NCBI RefSeq assembly: GCF_019890935.1
Contig: NZ_CP082333.1
Coordinates: forward strand, 2,196,001 to 2,260,000
DNA: 64,000 nt
Reading direction: 5' to 3'
Origin: Exiguobacterium acetylicum
GTDB taxonomy: Bacteria > Bacillota > Bacilli > Exiguobacteriales > Exiguobacteriaceae
This document shows, piece after piece, positions 18,625 through 27,034 of this stretch. The position numbers and the translations under genes were made by a program. The notes beneath the pieces were generated by a model that saw only the letters and a list, made by a program, of their open reading frames with translations, did no database searches and was not told the DNA's origin. Each line of letters opens with the position of its first letter. The stretch's first letter is position 1.

Positions 18625-19962
18625 ATGGCACATTTATTTGAATCCCAGTCACCTGCCGGACCGCTCGCGAATCGAATGCGTCCGCAGAATCTGGATGAAA
18701 TCGTCGGACAACGTCATCTGATTGGAGAGACGACGCTCCTGCGGCGTGCCATCTTAGCCGATCGCCTCGGAACCGTTATTTTTTACGGTCCACCCGGTAC
18801 CGGTAAGACGACGCTCGCGCGTGTCATTTCTAGTTATACAAAATCAGCGTTCGAGCAATTGAACGCGGTCACAGCGAAACTGGAACAATTACGGGAAATT
18901 CTAAAAGCAGCCGAAGCCCGTCTTCAGTTCGAGGATCAAAAAACAATTCTCTTTCTCGATGAGATCCATCGATTCAATAAGATGCAACAAGACGCCTTAC
19001 TCCCGGCGCTTGAAGCAGGTACGATCACGTTGATCGGAGCGACGACGGAAAATCCGAGTTTTGAGGTCAATGCCGCTCTCTTATCGCGGGCAACGGTTTT
19101 CCGTTTCGAGCCCCCGACAGCAGACGATTTACGAATCGTCCTCGATCGAACCTTAAAGGACGAAGAGCGTGGTCTTGGCAAATATCCGATCACAATCACG
19201 GATGACGCGATCGATCATTACGTTAAGTTGTCAGACGGTGATTACCGGGCATTATTGAATGCGCTTGAACTTGCCGTCTTAACGACACCGGAAATCGATG
19301 GTCAGATCACGATCGACCTTGCTGTCGCCGAGGAATCGATTCAGCAAAAAGCATTGAAGTACGATAAGGACGGCGATCGGCATTATGATGTCATCTCTGC
19401 CTTCATCAAGTCGATTCGGGGTTCCGATCCCGATGCTGCGCTCTACTGGCTCGCCGTCATGATTGAAGCGGGCGAAAGTCCGCGCTTCATCGTTCGTCGT
19501 CTCTATGTCCATGCAGCAGAAGACATCGGGCTGTCTGATCCGCAAGCGTTATTGATGGTCGATGCCTGCGCACGCGCGTGCGAGTACGTCGGTTTCCCGG
19601 AAGCACGGATCCCGCTCGCTGAAACCGTCTTATATCTCGCGACGGCACCGAAATCGAATGCTGTCATCTCAGCGATCGATCAAGCATTGACACTCGTCCG
19701 TCGTTCAGACGGCGGTCCGGTACCGCCGCACTTGCGCGATGCCCATCATCCAGGGGCAGCAGCACTTGGGAACGGCGTCACCTATCAGTATCCGCACGAC
19801 TTCGAACATGCCTATGTGCCACAAAATTACTGGCCGGAGAACCTTGCCCGGACAAAACCGGTCTTTTATCGTCCAAGCCCGCGCGGTTTTGAGAAACAAC
19901 TGCAAGCTCGACTTGATTTTTGGCACAAACAAACAGCCACACATCAGAAAAAGCGACCATAA
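18625..19962 (+). CDS. rarA: Replication-associated recombination protein A (RarA/MgsA), AAA+ ATPase
   Basis: RarA is a clamp-loader-like ATPase acting at stalled replication forks. The 445 residues begin MAHLFESQSPAGPLANRMRP, have LDEIVGQRHL, Walker A GPPGTGKTTLARV (near 56), Walker B LFLDEIHRFNKMQQDALLP, sensor 1 GATTENPSFEVN, and the C-terminal tetramerization part with PHLRDAHHPGA and YVPQNYWPE. The ATG at 18625 lies nine bases after AGGAG; an ATG six bases earlier is too close to it. It is divergent from cymR and ends at a bidirectional terminator. Confidence 0.96.
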   Translation: MAHLFESQSPAGPLANRMRPQNLDEIVGQRHLIGETTLLRRAILADRLGTVIFYGPPGTGKTTLARVISSYTKSAFEQLNAVTAKLEQLREILKAAEARLQFEDQKTILFLDEIHRFNKMQQDALLPALEAGTITLIGATTENPSFEVNAALLSRATVFRFEPPTADDLRIVLDRTLKDEERGLGKYPITITDDAIDHYVKLSDGDYRALLNALELAVLTTPEIDGQITIDLAVAEESIQQKALKYDKDGDRHYDVISAFIKSIRGSDPDAALYWLAVMIEAGESPRFIVRRLYVHAAEDIGLSDPQALLMVDACARACEYVGFPEARIPLAETVLYLATAPKSNAVISAIDQALTLVRRSDGGPVPPHLRDAHHPGAAALGNGVTYQYPHDFEHAYVPQNYWPENLARTKPVFYRPSPRGFEKQLQARLDFWHKQTATHQKKRP

Positions 19963-19975
19963 GGTCGCTTTTTTT
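19948..19975. terminator. Bidirectional terminator between rarA and tcdA
   Basis: The sequence is A-tract, AGCGACC, four-base loop, GGTCGCT, T-tract. It overlaps the last codons of rarA and the end of tcdA, which converge here. Confidence 0.88.
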
Positions 19976-20738
19976 AACGAACGCGTTCGATCGTCACGCC
20001 GGCTTCACGGACGATCTCATTGATGACGTAGCTCGCTGCGATCAATCCACCAACTGATGGAACGAACGCATTCGAACTTGGCGGCATCTTCGCCTTGCGA
20101 ATCGCAGCCGCATCGTTTCCGACGACTTGACGGACTTCTTCGATGATCTTAACGGGCGGTTCATCGGAGAAGACGACAGGAACACCTTTATGAATTCCGG
20201 CTTTCCGAAGTTTCGTCCGAATGACCTTCGCTAGTGGATCATAACTTGTATCTTTGATGTCAACGATCTTGATGCGTGTCGGATCCATCTTGTTCGCCAT
20301 CCCCATACTTGAGATGATTGGGATGTTACGTTTCTTGCATTCCTGAATCAAATGAATCTTGAACGAGACCGTGTCCGATGCATCGATGACATAATCCGGC
20401 TGCTGTTCGAAGAACGACTCGAATGTCTCTTCATTGTAGAACATCTTCAAGCGAACGATTTCAAGATCCGGATTGATTAACGCAAGACGTTCTGCCATCG
20501 CATCGACCTTCGGTTGACCAACCGTCGGAAGCAAAGCATGGATTTGTCGGTTGACGTTCGTGATGTCGATATCGTCCTTATCGACAAGAATCAAACGACC
20601 TACGCCACTGCGGGCAAGTGCTTCTGCTGAGAACGATCCAACACCACCGATCCCCAGAATAGCGACGGACTTGGATGCCAATGCGTCAAGTCCAGTTTTA
20701 CCGATTGCTAGTTCATTACGCGAAAATTGATGTAACAT
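19974..20738 (-). CDS. tcdA: tRNA threonylcarbamoyladenosine dehydratase (TcdA/YrvM)
   Basis: TcdA is an E1-like enzyme that uses ATP to cyclise t6A37 in tRNA to the hydantoin-like ct6A. The 254 residues have the nucleotide-binding GIGGVGSFSAEALARSGVGRLILVDKDDIDITNVNRQIHAL, the DASDTVSFKIHLIQECKKR segment, and a C-terminal PSVGGLIAASYVINEI. The usual family partner, the CsdA/CsdE sulfur relay, is not in the window. The gene has its own extended -10 promoter inside the 6S RNA terminator region and ends at the terminator shared with rarA. Confidence 0.93.
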   Translation of the reverse strand: MLHQFSRNELAIGKTGLDALASKSVAILGIGGVGSFSAEALARSGVGRLILVDKDDIDITNVNRQIHALLPTVGQPKVDAMAERLALINPDLEIVRLKMFYNEETFESFFEQQPDYVIDASDTVSFKIHLIQECKKRNIPIISSMGMANKMDPTRIKIVDIKDTSYDPLAKVIRTKLRKAGIHKGVPVVFSDEPPVKIIEEVRQVVGNDAAAIRKAKMPPSSNAFVPSVGGLIAASYVINEIVREAGVTIERVR

Positions 20739-20775
20739 CTCATAACCTCACAATACTCATACTGTTTTACTCGGA

Positions 20776-20784
20776 ATTATATCA
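20776..20784 (-). promoter_or_regulatory. Extended -10 promoter of tcdA
   Basis: The minus strand has TGATATAAT: TATAAT (20776-20781) with an extended TG one base upstream. No -35 lies at normal spacing, because that region is the T-run and stem of the 6S terminator; TTGACA is 25 bases upstream. Extended -10 promoters do not need a good -35. Confidence 0.6.
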
Positions 20785-20785
20785 T

Positions 20786-20809
20786 AAAAAAAAACGTCAT
20801 GCGACGTGT
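20786..20809 (-). terminator. Terminator of the 6S RNA gene
   Basis: On the minus strand ACGTC, GCAT and GACGT form a short GC-rich stem followed by nine T. It ends the leftward non-coding transcript and lies directly before the tcdA -10. Confidence 0.8.
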
Positions 20810-21029
20810 CAAACAACAAAATAATAAGACGATGGGACCCGAAGTGCCGTGTCGATACCTTATTTTTGAACCTGCTGTGCAGGTGGGTGTCTTATCCGAT
20901 TCCTATTCGTACGTCCTCCTGCTGTGTTACGAGGCATGTACTACTAGTTGGAACGTCAAACTCCCTATCAAAAAAGAGTGGCTCAAAGATAAAAGGCGGC
21001 TCTCGTACAATTCAGGAACCCCATCTGAT
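20786..21029 (-). ncRNA. ssrS: 6S RNA (6S-1/bsrA-like)
   Basis: A leftward transcript with a good promoter and terminator and no usable reading frame fills the space between the photolyase gene and tcdA. Its 5' part (GATGGGGTTCC) pairs with its 3' part (GGGTCCCATC, plus-strand complement at 20831-20842) through G-C, A-T and G-U pairs. That gives the long closing helix of 6S RNA, and internal arms such as ACCTGC/GCAGGT lie between. 6S RNA mimics an open promoter and binds housekeeping RNA polymerase in stationary phase. In B. subtilis 6S-1 (bsrA) lies near aspS and yrvM (tcdA), the same neighbourhood. The mature 3' end is probably processed a little before the terminator. Confidence 0.8.
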
Positions 21030-21035
21030 GCATTT

Positions 21036-21064
21036 AATATAGCATCCTCCCCTCTGAAATGCAA
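21036..21064 (-). promoter_or_regulatory. Promoter of the 6S RNA gene
   Basis: TTGCAT (21059-21064) and TATATT (21036-21041) are 17 bases apart on the minus strand. The predicted start near 21029 is at the 5' arm of the closing helix. Confidence 0.75.
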
Positions 21065-21095
21065 CTACTTCCCACTCCAGAAAAAGATGCTTTTT

Positions 21096-22280
21096 TCAGG
21101 TCCAACGTTTCGTGAACTGTTGATTCGGATCATATCGTTGTTGTTGGAATGCAGGATCGAATCGTGGTGTGCGTGTTGCATTCCCGACACCCGCGATGAA
21201 CGCCCAGTTGCCATAGTTCGAAGCGACATCATAGTCAATCAACTGCTGTTCGAAATATCGCGCTCCGATGCGCCAGTCCTGCTTTAATTCATGAATCAGA
21301 TAACTGGCAACGATCTGCCTGCCGCGATTCGACATCCATCCCGTCTCGCGAATCTCGTTCATGAAGGCATCGACGAACGGAACACCGGTCTTTCCTTCTA
21401 TCCAACGTTCGACAGCTAGCTGGTCCGTCTTCCACGTGCGTTGTCCTTCTTGTAATCCACTCGCACGGAACAGACGGCTTCCTGTCTCACGCATCGTCAA
21501 ATGGAAGAAGTCACGCCATAACAGTTCGAAATACAACCAGTACGTCGATTCATTCGCTCCCTTTTTTCGCTCGGCTTCCTGCAATTCAGCCATGACGCGA
21601 CGCGGCGAGAGTGATCCGTTCGCTAGCCAGGCAGACAGCTTCGAAGAATCATTTCGTAAGAACCCATTCCGTGTTTCTTTATAGGTGAATACAGGCTCGT
21701 CAAGGTATTCCTGAAGACGCGCTCTCCCTGCTGACTCTCCACCACGGAACGGGAACGCGATTTCGGGATCCGCTTCGACCGATTCCTCTTTTATTAGCTG
21801 AATACCGGTTGGTGGATCGAGTGGATCGTAGAAGGTCCCTTTCGCCTCGACACGTTTTCGAAATGCCGTAAAGACGCGCTTTAATTCATCACTTCCGATA
21901 TCTTCGCGCCGATGTAATGTCTGTGTCTCAAAAGAACGGACGGCATATCTGTCTTCGATATACTGTTCGCTTGCCGCTTCTTCTGTCCCGGTCATCTTAT
22001 GGAAATAGACGGTATCATCCGCTTGGAGATAAGAATCGAGTGTCTCATTTGTCTCCCCTTCTACTATATCTAACGCAATCCCGATTTGAGACAGATGATC
22101 TGCTAGGTTCTCTAGTGTCTCTTGTTCGAATCGTGCTTGTTGTGTACCTCTTTTAAAATCGCGTTTCTTTTGGTCTTTGACGTATACGGCACGAATGACG
22201 TCCTGTTCTTCACACGCACTCCGAAGTGCCTCATGATCATCGACACGTAAATCATGACGATACCAAACGACTGCTCCCAT
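21096..22280 (-). CDS. Cryptochrome/photolyase family protein, CRY-DASH-like
   Basis: The flavoprotein should repair UV pyrimidine dimers with blue light, or sense light. The 394 residues start MGAVVWYRHDLRVDDHEAL (antenna-binding alpha/beta domain), and the helical FAD domain has TGVPFVDAFMNEIRETGWMSNRGRQ, VASYLIHELKQDWRIGA and YDVASNYGNWAFIAGVGN. The SNRGRQ-ASYL and YDV-SN-GNW-AGVGN patterns, and FTAFRKRVE, are those of DASH cryptochromes rather than class I CPD photolyases. The C-terminus stops soon after YDPNQQFTKRW, short for the family. The start at 22280 has GGGAG nine bases upstream. DNA-strand preference cannot be told from sequence. Confidence 0.85.
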   Translation of the reverse strand: MGAVVWYRHDLRVDDHEALRSACEEQDVIRAVYVKDQKKRDFKRGTQQARFEQETLENLADHLSQIGIALDIVEGETNETLDSYLQADDTVYFHKMTGTEEAASEQYIEDRYAVRSFETQTLHRREDIGSDELKRVFTAFRKRVEAKGTFYDPLDPPTGIQLIKEESVEADPEIAFPFRGGESAGRARLQEYLDEPVFTYKETRNGFLRNDSSKLSAWLANGSLSPRRVMAELQEAERKKGANESTYWLYFELLWRDFFHLTMRETGSRLFRASGLQEGQRTWKTDQLAVERWIEGKTGVPFVDAFMNEIRETGWMSNRGRQIVASYLIHELKQDWRIGARYFEQQLIDYDVASNYGNWAFIAGVGNATRTPRFDPAFQQQRYDPNQQFTKRWT

Positions 22281-22353
22281 ATTGATCGACTCCCTTCTCC
22301 TTATACTATGACCCGACCAAGGTAGATAGAAAACCACTTGATGTGCCGATGAG

Positions 22354-22380
22354 GTTTTAAGACGTTGTTTTCGTGGAATA
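22354..22380 (+). promoter_or_regulatory. Sigma-B-type promoter of the 39-residue peptide gene
   Basis: GTTTTAA (22354-22360) and GGAATA (22375-22380) are 14 bases apart on the plus strand, about 37 bases before the small gene. The match to the sigma-B pattern and the 14-base spacing resemble the VOC gene promoter at 14541. Confidence 0.55.
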
Positions 22381-22416
22381 TGATTAGTACAACAATTCAG
22401 AGGAGTGAATGAATCA

Positions 22417-22536
22417 ATGGCAGCAAAACGCGGTAAACTCAGAACATTAATGACGCTCGTAACGACGGTTGGTCCAATCGTCTATAAATTCTATAAAAAA
22501 CAGCAGTCGAAAAAATCAATCAACAACCCTAAATAA
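22417..22536 (+). CDS. Small basic 39-residue protein of unknown function
   Basis: A short rightward frame encodes MAAKRGKLRTLMTLVTTV, then GPIVYKFYKK, and ends in a Ser-Lys-Asn-rich tail before TAA. It is strongly basic at both ends with a short hydrophobic centre, so it could lie at the membrane or bind nucleic acid. GAGGAG lies about 11 bases upstream, a sigma-B-like promoter precedes it, and a perfect terminator follows at once, which together argue for a real gene. I do not recognise a family. It stands alone between two leftward genes. Confidence 0.65.
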   Translation: MAAKRGKLRTLMTLVTTVGPIVYKFYKKQQSKKSINNPK

Positions 22537-22572
22537 AAAATGGACGTCTCCTTATCGGAGCGTCCATTTTTT
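22535..22572. terminator. Bidirectional terminator between the small peptide gene and mpg
   Basis: A-tract, TGGACG with an inner CTCC/GGAG extension, CGTCCA, T-tract. The stem is about ten base pairs and serves the two convergent genes; it begins at the stop codon of the small gene. Confidence 0.88.
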
Positions 22573-23155
22573 AACGTTTACTTACCCCTTCACTCGCCTC
22601 TACATAAAACCGCCATGGATAGGCTGTCGCTTCTCCTGCGTTCGGAATACCGATCCGTGTCGTCCGGACGATCGCGTCGACCGGGTCAGCAACAAGTCGG
22701 AACCGTGCTTGATAAAGATCCTGACCTGAATCCGCTGTCGTGAGACCGAATCCTTGGCACAGTTTTGCCGGTCCATTGACGAGATTGCGTCGTTGCGCCG
22801 CCGTCAACTCTGCGTAGGAACAACCAAAGCGACGTTCAGCGACGAGATCGTGCCCATTGATGATTTCCGCACCTCGTAGTAACAGTCCGTATCCTTCCCC
22901 TTCATGTCCACAAACGATATTCATGCAGTGATGCATACCATATGTGAAATACACATAGAGATGCCCCGGTGGACCGAACATCGGTGCCGTCCGTTTCGTT
23001 GGTTTTCCGGAAAACGAATGCGCTGCTTGATCGTGAGGACCGAGATAGGCTTCGACCTCAACGATCCGCATCGTCACCTCATCGACTGTGATTTGTGTTC
23101 CTAAGAAGTCTGGACCGACTTCAACCGGAGATCGTTCAAAAAAGTGTCGTTCCAT
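22571..23155 (-). CDS. mpg: DNA-3-methyladenine glycosylase (AAG/Mpg type)
   Basis: The enzyme removes alkylated and deaminated purines from DNA as the first step of base excision repair. The 194 residues start MERHFFERSPVEVGPDFLG and contain the catalytic Glu in VEVEAYLGPHDQAAHSF, YVYFTYGMHHCMNIVCG and LVNGPAKLCQGFGL, all family hallmarks. The start at 23155 has GGAGG eight bases upstream, which rules out the ATG six codons earlier. It follows the aspS hairpin on the same strand and may receive some read-through from the hisS-aspS operon. Confidence 0.95.
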   Translation of the reverse strand: MERHFFERSPVEVGPDFLGTQITVDEVTMRIVEVEAYLGPHDQAAHSFSGKPTKRTAPMFGPPGHLYVYFTYGMHHCMNIVCGHEGEGYGLLLRGAEIINGHDLVAERRFGCSYAELTAAQRRNLVNGPAKLCQGFGLTTADSGQDLYQARFRLVADPVDAIVRTTRIGIPNAGEATAYPWRFYVEASEGVSKR

Positions 23156-23176
23156 CCGTTCATCCTCCTTCATGAA

Positions 23177-23211
23177 ACAAGCGAATCTCCCCTACCGGAA
23201 GATTCGCTTGT
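23177..23211 (-). terminator. Hairpin terminator after aspS
   Basis: A perfect 12-base-pair stem (ACAAGCGAATCT and complement) is followed by only TTTC on the minus strand. It is a strong hairpin with a poor T-run, so partial read-through into mpg is likely. Confidence 0.7.
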
Positions 23212-23217
23212 CGTATC

Positions 23218-24984
23218 TTAAGATTGTTTGACCGCTGTTCGAATCGAGAGATCGTTTAATTGTGCATCCGAGACTGGGCTTGGTGCTGCCGTCAACAGAT
23301 CACTTGCTGATGCTGTTTTCGGGAAAGCAATCGTATCACGCAAGTTCGAACGTCCTGCGAGTAACATGACGAGACGGTCTAGACCAAGTGCGATCCCCGC
23401 ATGTGGTGGTGTTCCGTATTCGAATGCTTCCATCAAGAAGCCGAACTGCTCGTTTGCTTCTTCTTCTGTGAAGCCAAGCAACTTGAACATCCGCTCTTGG
23501 ATATCCCGTTCGTAGATCCGTTGTGATCCACCGCCGAGCTCGTATCCGTTCAAGACGAGGTCATACGCGACGGCGAGGACTTTTCCAGGATCCGTCTCGA
23601 GCAATTCGAGATCTTCGCGACGTGGCATCGTGAACGGGTGGTGGTTCGCGTAGAAACGACCTTCTTCCTCTTCGTACGTGACGAGTGGGAAGTCCGTCAC
23701 CCAAAGGAAGTTGAAGACCGACTCATCGATCAAGTCCAGTTCCTTCGCTAACTTCTGACGGAGCGCACCTAAGCTGTCTGCTACGATCGATGCTTTTGCT
23801 GCGACGAACAACAATAAGTCACCTGCTTCCGCATCTGTCGCCGCTGTCAGGCGAGCAGCTGCTTCTTCGTCGAAGAACTTCGCGATTGGACCGTTCAGTC
23901 CGTTTGCTGTCACTTTGACCCACGCGAGACCTTTTGCACCGTAGATCGCCGTGAATTCTTGTAACTTATCGATGTCTTTCCGCGAGAAGCGCTCAGCTGC
24001 ACCCTTGACGTTCAAGGCTTTGACTTCGCCACCTGCTTCTAGTGCCATATCGAATACTTTGAATCCTGCCCCTTTGACAGCTTCCGCGACATCAATCAAT
24101 TCGAGACCGAAGCGTGTATCCGGTTTATCCGAACCATACCGGCTCATCGCTTCTGCGTACGGCATCCGTGGGAATGGTGTCACGATGTCTTTGCCAAGTG
24201 TTTCTTTCATGACACGCGTCATCATCGACTCCATCATCGCATACAAGTCTTCGATGTCCATGAAGCTCGTCTCGATATCGACTTGCGTGAATTCAGGTTG
24301 ACGGTCTGCCCGTAAGTCTTCGTCACGGAAACAACGTGCAATTTGGAAGTACCGCTCAAAACCAGACACCATCAGCAATTGTTTGAACAATTGTGGTGAT
24401 TGTGGCAAGGCATAGAATTCACCTGGGTGAACACGACTCGGAACGAGATAGTCACGTGCGCCTTCTGGTGTTGATTTCGTTAAGATTGGTGTCTCGACTT
24501 CCAGGAAGTCTTGCTCATCGAGGAAGTTCCGCATGATGTTCGATGCTTTCGAACGGAGACGGAATGTCTCTTGAAGCGACGGACGACGCAAGTCAAGGTA
24601 ACGATATTTAAGACGTAAATCTTCTGACGTCTGTTCTGCTTCTTCACTGATCGGGAATGGTGTCATCTTCGCTGCGTTCAAGATGACGACTTCATCCGCG
24701 ACGACCTCGACTTGCCCAGTCGGGATGTTCGGGTTCGGATTCTCACGGGCGATGACGTGTCCTTTGATGTCAAGGACATACTCTGAACGAATCGATTCCG
24801 CAAGGCGGTGTGCCTGCTCGTTTTCCGGTTGGAAGACGATTTGGACGATACCACTCCGGTCGCGGAGATCAAGGAAGATCAATCCTCCTAAGTCACGTCG
24901 TTTTTGAACCCATCCTTTAAGTTGAACGTGTTGTCCGATGACTTCTTCCGTCACCTGACCGTTCATATGCGTGCGTCCGATCAT
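23218..24984 (-). CDS. aspS: Aspartyl-tRNA synthetase (bacterial type)
   Basis: AspS charges tRNA-Asp. The 588 residues are the long bacterial form: an N-terminal OB fold ([26 protein letters not shown]), the class II core with motif 2 [16 protein letters not shown], the GAD insertion domain, and motif 3 [13 protein letters not shown]. No asparaginyl-specific or archaeal features are seen. Its start overlaps the hisS stop by four bases (ATGA), so the pair is translationally coupled behind the T-box leader. Confidence 0.97.
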   Translation of the reverse strand: MIGRTHMNGQVTEEVIGQHVQLKGWVQKRRDLGGLIFLDLRDRSGIVQIVFQPENEQAHRLAESIRSEYVLDIKGHVIARENPNPNIPTGQVEVVADEVVILNAAKMTPFPISEEAEQTSEDLRLKYRYLDLRRPSLQETFRLRSKASNIMRNFLDEQDFLEVETPILTKSTPEGARDYLVPSRVHPGEFYALPQSPQLFKQLLMVSGFERYFQIARCFRDEDLRADRQPEFTQVDIETSFMDIEDLYAMMESMMTRVMKETLGKDIVTPFPRMPYAEAMSRYGSDKPDTRFGLELIDVAEAVKGAGFKVFDMALEAGGEVKALNVKGAAERFSRKDIDKLQEFTAIYGAKGLAWVKVTANGLNGPIAKFFDEEAAARLTAATDAEAGDLLLFVAAKASIVADSLGALRQKLAKELDLIDESVFNFLWVTDFPLVTYEEEEGRFYANHHPFTMPRREDLELLETDPGKVLAVAYDLVLNGYELGGGSQRIYERDIQERMFKLLGFTEEEANEQFGFLMEAFEYGTPPHAGIALGLDRLVMLLAGRSNLRDTIAFPKTASASDLLTAAPSPVSDAQLNDLSIRTAVKQS

Positions 24985-26261
24985 TGTGCTTCCTCCTTTA
25001 ATTTCGCGACGATCGTATCAGCGACTGCTGATAATGGAACGTCCGTCTGTTCCCCTGTAGCCATGTTCTTCAGCGCCGCTGCACCACGCTCGACTTCTTC
25101 ATCCCCGAGGATGACCGTGTAGCGTGCTTTCAAGCGATCGGCTGCTTTGAATTGTCCTTTGAACTTCCGACCGAGATAATCCCGATCCGCGACAAGTCCT
25201 TCGAGACGCATCAATTGTAAGAGACGTGTTGCTGTCTTTTCGACTTCGTCACTGCCTTGCGCGACGATGAAGACATCGATTTGATCATCGACTGCCGGTA
25301 AGACGTTCTCATTCTCAAGCGCCATCAATAAACGCTCGATGCCGATTCCGAATCCAATTCCCGGTGTTGCCGGTCCACCGATCTGTTCGACAAGACCGTT
25401 GTATCGTCCACCACCACATAGTGTCGTGATTGCTCCGAAGCCTTCTGCTTCTGACATGATCTCGAACGCCGTGTGATTGTAATAATCGATTCCGCGAACG
25501 AGCGTTGGATCAACGACATACTCGATGCCGAGTGCATCTAAGTGAAGCAATACTTCATCGAAGTAAGCTTTTGATGCCGGGTTTAAGTAATCGAGAATCG
25601 ATGGTGCTGTTGCCATGCTCGGGTGATCGCGGTCGACCTTACAGTCGAGGACCCGAAGTGGATTCGTTTCGAGACGGTTCTGACAGTCCTGACACAACTC
25701 GTGAACGACCGGTTTGAAGTGATCGACGAGTGCTGCCCGGTGTGCCGCGCGACTTTCGTTATCCCCGAGTGTATTGATGACGAGCTTGAGGTGCTTCAAT
25801 CCGAATGAACGGTAGATGCTCATCGCGAGACTGATGACTTCCGCATCAATCGCTGGTTGTTCACTTCCGAGTGCTTCGACTCCATATTGGTGGAGCTGAC
25901 GAAAACGACCTGCTTGCGGACGTTCATAACGGAACATCGGTCCAATGTAGAACAATTTCGTCGGTTGGTTCGGTGAACCGAACAGCTTGTTCGTCACGAA
26001 TGAACGAACGACAGCAGCCGTTCCTTCTGGACGTAACGTCAACTGGTCTTTTCCGCGTTTCTCAAGCATGAACATTTCTTTTTGAACGATATCCGTCGTC
26101 TCACCGACGCCACGTTTGAAGAGTTCTGTCTCCTCAAAAATCGGCGTCCGGATTTCCTTATAGTTGTAACGCTTACTGATGTCACGTAATTGTTGCTCGA
26201 TGTACTGCCAGCGTTCGACTGTTCCTGGAAGGACATCAAACGTACCGCGTGGTAATTTCAT
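24981..26261 (-). CDS. hisS: Histidyl-tRNA synthetase
   Basis: HisS charges tRNA-His. The 426 residues begin [13 protein letters not shown] and show motif 1 region [26 protein letters not shown], motif 2 [13 protein letters not shown] and [20 protein letters not shown], the His-specific [14 protein letters not shown] and motif 3 [12 protein letters not shown], then the anticodon-binding domain. AAAGGAGGA lies before the ATG at 26261, so the longer upstream reading through the T-box is rejected. It overlaps aspS by four bases. Confidence 0.97.
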   Translation of the reverse strand: MKLPRGTFDVLPGTVERWQYIEQQLRDISKRYNYKEIRTPIFEETELFKRGVGETTDIVQKEMFMLEKRGKDQLTLRPEGTAAVVRSFVTNKLFGSPNQPTKLFYIGPMFRYERPQAGRFRQLHQYGVEALGSEQPAIDAEVISLAMSIYRSFGLKHLKLVINTLGDNESRAAHRAALVDHFKPVVHELCQDCQNRLETNPLRVLDCKVDRDHPSMATAPSILDYLNPASKAYFDEVLLHLDALGIEYVVDPTLVRGIDYYNHTAFEIMSEAEGFGAITTLCGGGRYNGLVEQIGGPATPGIGFGIGIERLLMALENENVLPAVDDQIDVFIVAQGSDEVEKTATRLLQLMRLEGLVADRDYLGRKFKGQFKAADRLKARYTVILGDEEVERGAAALKNMATGEQTDVPLSAVADTIVAKLKEEAQ

Positions 26262-26284
26262 CTCAAATTCCTCCTTTTTTGAAT

Positions 26285-26539
26285 ACAAAAAAGTCCTCGT
26301 CCGCAAAGGGACGAGAACTTGAAGATCCCGTGGTACCACCCTGGTTGTCAAATCACATTTGACCACTCGGTGCAGTTAACGCCTGCGTACGACCTTCCCT
26401 ACTATCAGTTCAGGAAGATACCTCGGAAGGGTCTTTCATCGAGTTCGTCTGTTCGCCCTTCCAGCCAAGGGGCGACTCTCTAAGCAGACAAGGTCTTGAT
26501 TACTCCTCTTCGTCTTCGGTCGTATGAATCATTTGGTTA
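26285..26539 (-). promoter_or_regulatory. T-box riboswitch leader of hisS-aspS
   Basis: The minus strand carries the T-box core CCAGGGTGGTACCACGGG (26327-26344), followed by a terminator with arms AAGTTCTCGTCC and GGACGAGGACTT and a T-run (26287-26320). Upstream stems (GTCGCCCCTTGGC/AGGGCGA and others) fit stem I to III. I could not fix the specifier codon with certainty; hisS-aspS leaders in Bacillus respond to His and Asp tRNAs. No protein gene lies in 26262-26570. Confidence 0.92.
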
Positions 26540-26545
26540 CGTCTA

Positions 26546-26574
26546 ATATTGCCTCGTCTCTCGGTTCCTGTCAA
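26546..26574 (-). promoter_or_regulatory. Promoter of the hisS T-box transcript, -35 over the dtd stop
   Basis: TTGACA (26569-26574) and CAATAT (26546-26551) are 17 bases apart on the minus strand. The dtd stop TGA (26571-26573) lies within the -35 hexamer. Confidence 0.65.
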
Positions 26575-27020
26575 GCGTTTGCTTCTTTTTCAAGAATCAA
26601 TGTCACCGGTCCATCATTGACGAGCGCGATATCCATCATCGCACCGAACTGACCTGTCTCGACCGTCAGTCCTTGCGCACGAAGACGTTCATTGAACGCT
26701 TCATACAATTCGTTGGCAAGATCCGGTTTCGCTGCTTCCGTGAACGCTGGGCGACGTCCTTTTTTGACATCACCATACAGCGTGAACTGCGAGACGGATA
26801 GAATCTGACCGTCGACATCTTGCAACGAGCGGTTCATCCGTTCTTCTTCATCTTCAAACACGCGGAGTCCTGCGATTTTATCAGCTAACCAGTTCACCTG
26901 ATCAATCGTGTCTTCGTGCGTGACACCGACAAGCAAGAGAAAACCTTGCTTGATTTGACCGATGACCTCCTGATCGACTGTGACACTTGCTTCTTTGACT
27001 CGTTGTAATACGACTCGCAT
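26571..27020 (-). CDS. dtd: D-aminoacyl-tRNA deacylase
   Basis: Dtd frees tRNA from D-amino acids and glycine mischarged on tRNA-Ala. The 149 residues have the N-terminal [34 protein letters not shown] with the SQFTLYG motif, and the cross-subunit GxPxT-like segment as [10 protein letters not shown] near the C-terminus. It lies 14 bases after rel, the common Bacillales arrangement, and is likely co-transcribed with it. Confidence 0.96.
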   Translation of the reverse strand: MRVVLQRVKEASVTVDQEVIGQIKQGFLLLVGVTHEDTIDQVNWLADKIAGLRVFEDEEERMNRSLQDVDGQILSVSQFTLYGDVKKGRRPAFTEAAKPDLANELYEAFNERLRAQGLTVETGQFGAMMDIALVNDGPVTLILEKEANA

Positions 27021-27034
27021 GACTCATCCGCTCC

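Noticed and set aside
20799-21287. A 162-codon rightward frame between tcdA and the photolyase gene
   Set aside because: It is antisense to the 6S RNA and to the photolyase C-terminus, and has no ribosome site or recognisable protein pattern.
26262-26366. N-terminal extension of HisS through the T-box
   Set aside because: The extension reads across the terminator hairpin; the ATG at 26261 has AAAGGAGGA and gives the family start.
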